A stretch of 12,871 nt of DNA from Thermoplasmata archaeon (GTDB lineage: Archaea; Thermoplasmatota; Thermoplasmata; Thermoplasmatales; Thermoplasmataceae). The notes under the pieces are model-generated. The model was given only the letters and a program-made list of their open reading frames with translations, was not told where the DNA came from and ran no database searches. The position numbers and the translations under genes were made by a program. This document shows positions 7,203-12,871 of the stretch, piece after piece (the stretch's first letter is position 1; every line of letters starts with the position of its first letter). The stretch is from assembly GCA_021792045.1 (NCBI GenBank), contig JAJYVJ010000045.1:1-12871 (forward strand), in the 5' to 3' direction.

Positions 7203-7577
7203 ATGGCAAGCTATAAATCTGATACTAAGGATAAGAATATTAAAGAGAGTACGACAATTTGTCCAATAGTCGAGGCAATAAAGGAAATCGGCTCCGAGTG
7301 GAAACTGATAGTAATAAGATATCTTGACGATGGGCCAAGTGGATTCAACGATCTTTTGAGATCAGCAAACGGAATAAATTCAAAGACACTTTCATCCACT
7401 CTTAAGAGTCTTGAGGAGAGTGGCATTATAGAACGTCATGTCCAGAGCACGCGACCCTTCCGTGTAAGATACCAACTCACATCGAAGGGCAAGGCTCTAA
7501 ACAAAGCGTTAATGGATTTGAAAGAATGGGGACAGGAATGGGTGGTTTCCATTCCTGTAAATCAAGTTACAAATTAA
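7203..7577 (+). CDS. HxlR-family winged-helix regulator
   Basis: A 124-residue HxlR/DUF24 DNA-binding protein, which acts as a dimer and in many bacteria senses electrophiles or redox stress through an N-terminal cysteine. That residue is here, C20 in CPIVEAIKEIGSEWK (20-34). Further signatures are GPSGFNDLLRS (44-54), the recognition helix region INSKTLSSTLKSLEESGII (58-76), the wing RVRYQLTSKGKAL (87-99), and the terminal LKEWGQEW (106-113). C20 is the only cysteine, so a mixed or intersubunit disulfide, or alkylation, would be the sensing chemistry if there is any. The N-terminal about 18 residues are charged and variable. ATG 7203 fits a leaderless start behind TTAAATA. Its stop codon overlaps the pirin stop tail to tail. 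Likely targets are itself, yceI and perhaps pirin, by position. Confidence 0.92.
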   Translation: MASYKSDTKDKNIKESTTICPIVEAIKEIGSEWKLIVIRYLDDGPSGFNDLLRSANGINSKTLSSTLKSLEESGIIERHVQSTRPFRVRYQLTSKGKALNKALMDLKEWGQEWVVSIPVNQVTN

Positions 7578-8485
7578 AGAAAATTAGGCTCCTTTACCTT
7601 AACGAAGGTGTTATTTCTTAGATCAAGGAGTGCCTCATCTATCTGTTCCCTAGAGTTCATCACTATTGGTCCGTACCAATATATTGGTTCATTTAATGGC
7701 TTTCCAGCTAAAAATATGACTCTTGCCTTGCTACCGTTTGTTGAAAGGACAACGCTATCACCATCCCTTGAAAACACTCCAAGATCTCCTGCTACAAGTG
7801 TCTCCTTTGTTCCCGATTCACTTGTTATGTGTCCTGCGATAACGTATACCATCGAGTTCAAACCGTTCTCTATACTGAGTTCAAAAGTAGATTCATCCTC
7901 CATTAATACATCGAAGTATGACGTTTTTAACGGGTTCTCTTCTAACAAGCCTCCAGTTCCAAAATAGTTTCCAGCCACAACTTTAACAGTTGCTCCATTT
8001 CCATTATCGATCACAGGAAGCATATTTCCTTTGAAGTCTCTGTATGTCGGCACAGACATTTTTTTTGATGCCGGCATATTCAGCCACAATTGCATACCTA
8101 CAACGCTGTTTGGCATCCCTACGGTCCTAAGTAACTCTTTCTTGTCCTTTTCGTCTAGGGGTTTCGGCATTTCTTGATGAAATATCCCGCTTCCAGCAGT
8201 CATCCACTGTATATCCGAGGGATATATCGTTCCTTTGTGCCCTTCGCTGTCCTCGTGTTCGACTTTTCCCTCGAGCAAATATGTTATTGTTTCTATTCCA
8301 CGATGAGGATGCCATGGGAAGCCTGCAATGTAATCTTCGATCTTATTAGATCCAAAGTGGTCTAGCAGTAGAAAGGGGTCTGTCAACTTTGCAGATTCGT
8401 GCCCTCCAAAAATTCTTTTGAGTTTTACGCCCGCACCGTCCTGTGTAACAGTCCCATGAAATATATATTCTATATTCTTTATCAT
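7574..8485 (-). CDS. Pirin family protein
   Basis: A 303-residue bicupin pirin. Family members bind iron in the N-terminal cupin, and some act as quercetin dioxygenases or redox-responsive cofactors. The metal site is intact: HPHRGIETITYLLEG (59-73) gives H59 and H61, and WMTAGSGIFHQEMP (94-107) gives H103 and E105. The second cupin (about 185-265) lacks these ligands, as is usual. The C-terminus with PIYWYGPIVMNSREQIDEAL (267-286) is typical. An in-frame GTG at 8494 would add three residues, but that GTG lies inside the Shine-Dalgarno site GGTGATC, so ATG 8485 is chosen. It follows the ETF fusion on the same strand with a 91-base gap, and its stop overlaps that of hxlR. The substrate is unknown; context points to redox or electrophile response. 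Confidence 0.92.
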   Translation of the reverse strand: MIKNIEYIFHGTVTQDGAGVKLKRIFGGHESAKLTDPFLLLDHFGSNKIEDYIAGFPWHPHRGIETITYLLEGKVEHEDSEGHKGTIYPSDIQWMTAGSGIFHQEMPKPLDEKDKKELLRTVGMPNSVVGMQLWLNMPASKKMSVPTYRDFKGNMLPVIDNGNGATVKVVAGNYFGTGGLLEENPLKTSYFDVLMEDESTFELSIENGLNSMVYVIAGHITSESGTKETLVAGDLGVFSRDGDSVVLSTNGSKARVIFLAGKPLNEPIYWYGPIVMNSREQIDEALLDLRNNTFVKVKEPNFL

Positions 8486-8488
8486 TTT

Positions 8489-8495
8489 GATCACC
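8489..8495 (-). promoter_or_regulatory. Shine-Dalgarno site deciding the pirin start
   Basis: On the minus strand GGTGATC lies three bases before ATG 8485. It is the full complement of the archaeal 16S tail and contains the GTG that would otherwise look like an upstream start. If a TATA box at 8519-8527 is used, the site would be inside the leader. If the closer TATA at 8508-8515 is used, the message would be nearly leaderless. Confidence 0.7.
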
Positions 8496-8576
8496 GCTAT
8501 GATTTACTTTTTATAGTTACTATATCTATTGAAGCTACTTAAGTTTAGTTATCGCATAGTGAGAGGATTTGTAAGA

Positions 8577-10316
8577 TTATGATGATTTCTTTTTACTGTC
8601 AAGGTAGGCATTGAAGCCGTTGACAAACTCTGTAAGGTCTGCAACAATCCCATAGTCTGAGTACTTGAATATTTCTGCATTTGGGTCGCTATTCACCGAT
8701 ATTATGATCTTTGAGTATCGGATTCCAACAACATGGTTAGGCTGCCCCGAGATCCCTAAGTTCAGATAAACGGACGGGGATATTGATGTGCCTGTCAGCC
8801 CTATCTGTTGCTGCCTTGGGACAAACTTCATGTCCACCACTGGCCTGGAGGCTCCAACTGACGCATCTAGTTTTTCAGCTAATTTCACGATCTCCTGAAC
8901 AAAGTTCTTGTTTTTAACCCCTCTCCCAAATCCTACAACCACTTTCTTTGAATTCAATGGCGCAAATTCGCTTGGAACCGGTGTTTCCTCGATTATTTCT
9001 ATCTGTGATCTGTAGTCAGAAGGCCATTCAATGATTTCAGGGTTAGAACGCGATATTCTCTTTTTGAACATTCCAGGGCGAACAGTTGCCATCTGTGGAT
9101 CTGTTTTCGAATAAATAGAAGCAACAACGTTTCCTCCAAAAGCCGGTTTGTACTGTATCAGTTTTTCATCTTCAATATCTAGATCAACGCAGTCAGCTGT
9201 CAGGCCCAAGGACATTTTGGCTGCGATAGAAGCCGCAGCATCGCGTCCATCAATTGTTGATGGGAATATTACGTATTTTGGCTTGGTCTCACTGATGAAA
9301 TTATAAAGGGATGCGGTTACTTCATCAATGTTTTTAGCCTTAACGTAATAGTACTTATTACCAATCATTGTCGAAACTTTTGTAGGTTCTATATTTCCAA
9401 ATATGATTGCGTTCAGGGAGTTCTTTGCGGCAAGCTCAGCACATTTGGAAGATATCTCTTCGGAAATTTGAATATCATCAATTGCAACAGTGAGTATTGA
9501 ATCGCGCCCATCCTCATAACCTTTAATCTCTATTTCTTCCGGATCGCCGTCAGATTTGGAGTTGCTTTCAATGATTTTCGTTACCTCATCAAAAAGATTA
9601 GTTCCGTAATCTATCATAGTAGCCTCTCTTCTGTTTTCCATCAACTGAGTGCCTTGCACGACTGTAGGGCTGAATTCTTGCCCAGATATATCTATGCCAA
9701 TCCTCGCAGAATCAAAAATCTCTACTTTTGAAGACATGTCTGGTGTTCCGGGCTTAATTGCGCGTGCTTTATTGATCTTCTCACTTACAGATAAAAGCGC
9801 GGGAATAGTAATCCTAGCTCTGGAGCTACCCCTTTCAAGATCCCTTTCTACGATGATGGAGTGTTCATCCATAGCTTCAATTTTTGAAACAGATGAAAGA
9901 AATTGATATCCCAGGAAAACCGCAATCTCTGGAGGAACCTGAGAAGTTTCTCCATCGAGGGAATACTTCCCGGTAAATATTAGGTCTGGCTTCTCTATTT
10001 TTGCGAATTCTGAAAGGATCTTGGAGGTTGCAAGGGTATCTGATCCTCCAAACTTTCTGTCCGATATCAAGGCTGCCCTATCGATTCCCATTCTAAGTGC
10101 TTCATTTAAGATCTGAGAAGCTTGTGGAGGTCCCATTGAGGCCACAACGGTTTCGACACCATACTTCTCCTTTAATCTGAGAGCCTCCTCCACACACTTT
10201 TTATCAAAAGAATTCATAGATAGGGGCACACCCTCTCTTATAATTCTCTTCGTCTTCTCGTCAAATTTTATCATGTTCACGTCTGGGATCTGTTTGATAA
10301 AAACTAAAACCTTCAT
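8577..10316 (-). CDS. Electron-transfer flavoprotein, fused beta-alpha chain
   Basis: A 579-residue single-chain ETF. Residues 1 to about 250 are the beta subunit: MKVLVFIKQIPD (1-12), AALRMGID-like segment ILNEALRMGIDRA (69-81), GKYSLDGETSQVPPEIA (116-132) for nucleotide binding, and IPALLSVSEKINKARAIKPG (171-190). From about 270 on is the alpha subunit: GRDAAASIAAKMSLGLTADC (357-376), PAFGGNVVASIYSKTDPQMA (391-410), and the FAD domain with GRGV (464-467), GASRPVVD (488-495), QQIGLTGTSISPSVYLNLGI (503-522), GISGQPNHVVG (521-531) and SDYGIVADL (553-561). ETF takes electrons from acyl-CoA dehydrogenases and passes them toward the quinone pool. Fused ETFs are known from Thermoplasmata and Sulfolobales. 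It lies downstream of an acyl-CoA dehydrogenase on the same strand. Its TATA-like box is 30 bases before the ATG and there is no Shine-Dalgarno, so it is probably leaderless. The usual QH of the alpha FAD site is NH (527-528). Confidence 0.94.
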   Translation of the reverse strand: MKVLVFIKQIPDVNMIKFDEKTKRIIREGVPLSMNSFDKKCVEEALRLKEKYGVETVVASMGPPQASQILNEALRMGIDRAALISDRKFGGSDTLATSKILSEFAKIEKPDLIFTGKYSLDGETSQVPPEIAVFLGYQFLSSVSKIEAMDEHSIIVERDLERGSSRARITIPALLSVSEKINKARAIKPGTPDMSSKVEIFDSARIGIDISGQEFSPTVVQGTQLMENRREATMIDYGTNLFDEVTKIIESNSKSDGDPEEIEIKGYEDGRDSILTVAIDDIQISEEISSKCAELAAKNSLNAIIFGNIEPTKVSTMIGNKYYYVKAKNIDEVTASLYNFISETKPKYVIFPSTIDGRDAAASIAAKMSLGLTADCVDLDIEDEKLIQYKPAFGGNVVASIYSKTDPQMATVRPGMFKKRISRSNPEIIEWPSDYRSQIEIIEETPVPSEFAPLNSKKVVVGFGRGVKNKNFVQEIVKLAEKLDASVGASRPVVDMKFVPRQQQIGLTGTSISPSVYLNLGISGQPNHVVGIRYSKIIISVNSDPNAEIFKYSDYGIVADLTEFVNGFNAYLDSKKKSS

Positions 10317-10330
10317 TGAAAGTTAATGAT

Positions 10331-10351
10331 GTAACCTTAGATAAATATAAG
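10331..10351 (-). promoter_or_regulatory. ETF promoter with CTAAGGTTAC element
   Basis: On the minus strand the TATA-like CTTATATTTAT (10351 to 10341) is centred 30 bases before ATG 10316. It is followed at once by CTAAGGTTAC (10340 to 10331), which matches CTAAGGTAAC of the hxlR promoter at 9 of 10 bases and in the same place relative to TATA. The role as an operator is inferred. Confidence 0.5.
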
Positions 10352-10422
10352 TGATACGGCGCTAAACTAATACATTTTTAGGTAAAAATTCTAATTCAGG
10401 TAGCTGTATCTGAGCATATTCT

Positions 10423-12084
10423 TCATTGCTGTCTCTTCAGCATCCACTTCAGGTTTTCTGATTTATCTCCTGAAATGAATTCTTCAGGCATAATGTCGTT
10501 TTTGCGGAAATGTCTCCAGAAATATATGTTTGCACTATTTAGGATAGAATTCTTATCCTTTTGATTCCGTGCGTTAAATCCCACGGAATACAGGAGCACG
10601 GTTGATGCGTACTCACCCAATTTAGATAACAGATCCTTTGCAAACAGCTCACCTGTTCCCAAGTTCAGCATAGAATCCAGAAGCAAAAGAATTTTTTCTC
10701 TTTCCTTATTCAGCATAGTTTTCACTTTCTGGTCTGGAAAAGCAGATGTTAGCTTATCAAATTCCTCAAGGAATAAAATGTGAGCTTTCTTTTTCTGAAT
10801 CGCTTCAAGCATATCTAGGGCCTGGATGTTGCTTGTTCCTTCCCAGATTGATGTTACAATGGCATCTCTATGAAATTTTGCTACGGGGAATTCCTCGAAG
10901 AATCCTATCCCGCCGAAAATTTCCATAGAATAACGAGTAACTTCCGCGGAAGTCCAGGATGCCATGTTCTTTGCAATGTGAGATAGTAGTCTGGCGTAGT
11001 TATAATCGTTGGAATAAGGGGGTTCAGATTTTGAAGATTTTGAGAATTTATCCGCCGCGAAAACGGATAAAAATATCGCCGCTTCAAGCTCAGCTTCGTT
11101 CTCAAGAAAATCTCTAAGAAGCAATGGATGATCTATTATCTTCTTTCCAAAGGCCTCTCTTCGATTCGCAAATAAGTAAGCTTCCCACAGGGCTTTTCTT
11201 GCAATCCCGACTGCAGCTATCGCATCATCTATTCTTGAAATTGTCAGTATTTCCATTGCATAGTAAACGCCCTTTTTCTTGTCCCCAATCAAAAAACCTT
11301 CAGAATTGTCAAACTCGACCTCGCCCGTTGGAACTGCTATGGTTCCAAGTTTGTCTTTTAACCTTCTGATCTTATAGTTGAGATCCCCGTTATCCTTATA
11401 AGCCGGAACAAAGAATACAGCTAAATTTTTTGCACCATATCCCTCGACAACCTTGGCAGTGACTATCGCTCCATCTGCAAGTCCTGCATCGCTTGCAAAG
11501 TACTTATCTGTGCCACTTATGGTCCATAAACCGCCTTTTTCTGTAGCGATGGTGTTGTTGGCACCAAGATCACTTCCTCCCTGTGTTTCGCTGTAATACG
11601 TCGCACCCAGCCATGGGTCTTCAAGGGACAAATAATTCTTGAGGTATATGTCCTTCAGATTCTGATCTCCATATTTTGAAATGGCATAAGCTGTCTGTGC
11701 AGTGAGTGTAAGCGTACAGAACAATCCGGAATCTGATATTAGATACCCGGATAGAAAATGGTAGGTTAAAGGAAACTCTGATTCTATACTTTTTCTGACG
11801 ATTCCAAAAGCGAGGAGTTTGTTCAATAGATTCCTATGGTCTGGAGATATTCTGACGTAGTCTATCCTTTTTCCCAGAACACTCCAAGTTCTAAGAACTG
11901 GCTTTGCCTCATGATCTATGAAATCAGCCGATTCTACCACCTCGTTGGAAACAAAAAGGCCTAGGTTAGCTAGGTCTGAGTCGTACGTAATGTCAAGAAA
12001 TTTGATGATGTTTATAAGTGGAGCGTCATCAAGTAAATAGTTAACGCCTTTGCTCAGGAATATCTCGGAAAATTGGTTTTTCAT
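10423..12084 (-). CDS. AidB-type acyl-CoA dehydrogenase
   Basis: A 553-residue FAD-dependent acyl-CoA dehydrogenase of the large AidB-like branch; ordinary members have about 380 residues. YSETQGGSDLGANN (164-177) is the flavin/substrate signature. Then follow SRIDDAIAAVGIARKALWEA (283-302), ANRREAFGKKIIDHPLLLRD (306-325) and EIFGGIGFFEEFPVAKFHRD (388-407). SIWEGTSNIQALDMLEAI (412-429) holds E415, which aligns with the catalytic base of the WEGT/YEGT motif. About 120 residues follow, as in AidB. It probably oxidises an acyl-CoA and hands electrons to the adjacent fused ETF; the substrate is unknown. A TTG at 12099 would add five residues, but a TATA at 12114-12121 (minus strand) predicts a transcript start near 12091, so ATG 12084 is preferred. 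The gene is 106 bases upstream of the ETF gene. It is more probably metabolic than a DNA-repair protein. Confidence 0.9.
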   Translation of the reverse strand: MKNQFSEIFLSKGVNYLLDDAPLINIIKFLDITYDSDLANLGLFVSNEVVESADFIDHEAKPVLRTWSVLGKRIDYVRISPDHRNLLNKLLAFGIVRKSIESEFPLTYHFLSGYLISDSGLFCTLTLTAQTAYAISKYGDQNLKDIYLKNYLSLEDPWLGATYYSETQGGSDLGANNTIATEKGGLWTISGTDKYFASDAGLADGAIVTAKVVEGYGAKNLAVFFVPAYKDNGDLNYKIRRLKDKLGTIAVPTGEVEFDNSEGFLIGDKKKGVYYAMEILTISRIDDAIAAVGIARKALWEAYLFANRREAFGKKIIDHPLLLRDFLENEAELEAAIFLSVFAADKFSKSSKSEPPYSNDYNYARLLSHIAKNMASWTSAEVTRYSMEIFGGIGFFEEFPVAKFHRDAIVTSIWEGTSNIQALDMLEAIQKKKAHILFLEEFDKLTSAFPDQKVKTMLNKEREKILLLLDSMLNLGTGELFAKDLLSKLGEYASTVLLYSVGFNARNQKDKNSILNSANIYFWRHFRKNDIMPEEFISGDKSENLKWMLKRQQ

Positions 12085-12097
12085 ATGTAATAATCGC

Positions 12098-12121
12098 AAG
12101 GTTCCTTAATACTTTTTATAA
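12098..12121 (-). promoter_or_regulatory. Acyl-CoA dehydrogenase promoter
   Basis: On the minus strand TTATAAAA (12121 to 12114) is centred about 33 bases before ATG 12084. It is followed by TTAAGGAACC (12109 to 12100), part of the small palindrome AAGG-AA-CCTT. This element resembles the CTAAGGTWAC motif of the hxlR and ETF promoters at 7 of 10 bases against the hxlR copy. Confidence 0.45.
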
Positions 12122-12284
12122 TTTAACACCCGTTCTAGACCACTTTGCTTAGATGTGCTTTCCACAAGTATTTATAACAAATTCGTGATTATGAATATGT
12201 CCCAGAACGAGCGGTACCTGGTATGAGAGAACTACCTTAATATTGACTGATCGTGACTGGGAAAATGACTTGTGGATGATGAAA

Positions 12285-12871
12285 ATGGTTAACGTAATTG
12301 TGTTGATAAAACAGATGCTTGATCTTGAGCAGATAAGATCGGACCCAGGGACAGGAAAACCTATAAAAAATGGAGTTCCAACTAAACTGGAAACATTAAG
12401 CGAAAATTCTATAGAGGCAGCGGTAACACTGAAAGAGAAATATGGGGGCAAAGTCACTGCGATACTCTTCGGCAACGAGCAATCATCTGCATCGATGAAA
12501 CGTGCATACGCAATGGGAGTGGATGATGGATATATTATCACGGGCTACAAGGAGAGCAATTATCTTTTCACAGCACGCGTTTTGGCTGGGAAAATAAAAG
12601 AATTACCACACGATGTCATTATTCTGGGCAATCAATCTGCTGATACTTTCTCCGGGTTTCTCTCAGGGCAACTCTCTGCAATATTGGGCGAACCGCTCCT
12701 AGGCAATTCCGTCTCAATAGATATTGACGGTGATATAGTAAAAGTTAAGAGAAACCTTGAAAATAAGAGCCTGATTATTAGTGCAAAAAAGCCTGCAATA
12801 GTTTCAGTTGGTCAAGAGATTAATGAACCTAGACTCCCACCAGTGATGCAGATCATGGCTGCAGGAAGAAA
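12285..12871 (+). CDS. etfB: Electron-transfer flavoprotein beta subunit (3' end outside window)
   Basis: 195 codons are visible before the right edge. They read as a separate ETF beta subunit: VNVIVLIKQMLDLEQI (2-17), SIEAAVTLKEKYGGKVTAI (42-60), MKRAYAMGVDDGYII (71-85), ILGNQSADTFSGFLSGQLSA (113-132) for nucleotide binding, KPAIVSVGQEINEPRLP (169-185), and the near-C-terminal recognition loop PPVMQIMAAGR. Family length is about 250, so roughly a fifth is missing. ATG 12285 is chosen because GGATGAT (12274-12280) resembles the Shine-Dalgarno before pirin; ATG 12276 and 12279 are in-frame alternatives. A TATA-like TATTTATA (12169-12176) would leave a leader of about 85 bases. It is divergent from the acyl-CoA dehydrogenase. 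An ETF alpha gene is expected just downstream. Confidence 0.9.
   Translation, partial: MVNVIVLIKQMLDLEQIRSDPGTGKPIKNGVPTKLETLSENSIEAAVTLKEKYGGKVTAILFGNEQSSASMKRAYAMGVDDGYIITGYKESNYLFTARVLAGKIKELPHDVIILGNQSADTFSGFLSGQLSAILGEPLLGNSVSIDIDGDIVKVKRNLENKSLIISAKKPAIVSVGQEINEPRLPPVMQIMAAGR

Noticed and set aside
12149..12541. Minus-strand frame of 130 codons at the right end
   Set aside because: It lies largely opposite the clearly recognisable ETF beta gene and has no family resemblance; it is a shadow frame.

Overview
The window looks like a chromosomal segment from an archaeon, most likely a Thermoplasmata relative (Thermoplasma, Ferroplasma or Cuniculiplasma type). The pointers are AT-rich DNA, apparent leaderless genes with a TATA-like box about 25-33 bases before the start codon, Shine-Dalgarno sites of the GGTGATC type, TTG and GTG start options, a single-chain electron-transfer flavoprotein (beta-alpha fusion), and a remnant of a tricorn-interacting-factor-F1-like proline iminopeptidase. 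This assignment is inference; no rRNA or other marker gene is present.

Left part (1-3190): a zinc-ribbon membrane protein of unknown function, a Fur-family metalloregulator with a perfect palindrome over its own promoter, and on the minus strand a dihydropteroate synthase (FolP) with a long N-terminal extension. Two gaps of about 350 bases separate these genes. One of them carries a 12-bp inverted repeat with arms 80 bases apart.

Middle part (3190-6590): a CoxG-like SRPBCC protein and a MocA-like nucleotidyltransferase, both usually accessory to molybdenum hydroxylases, with a broken C-terminal piece of a proline iminopeptidase between them on the other strand. An M20D amidohydrolase follows, then a 663-base gap with no convincing gene, which ends in a perfect 15-bp hairpin just behind the YceI gene.

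Right part (6590-12871): a redox/lipid block. YceI (lipocalin-like, isoprenoid-binding family) and an HxlR regulator are divergent across a 51-base promoter rich in repeats. HxlR meets pirin tail to tail with overlapping stop codons. Upstream of pirin on the same strand lie the fused ETF and an AidB-type acyl-CoA dehydrogenase. A second, separate ETF beta gene runs off the right edge. The dehydrogenase and fused ETF plausibly form one electron-transfer pair. A TAAGG-containing element sits directly behind the TATA-like box of hxlR/yceI and of the ETF fusion, and more weakly of the dehydrogenase. This suggests, but does not prove, common control.

I found no CRISPR array, tRNA, rRNA, intact mobile element or clearly new defence or biosynthetic system. 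The most noteworthy items are the shared promoter element, the decayed peptidase, the presence of two ETF systems, and the orphan Mo-hydroxylase accessory pair.
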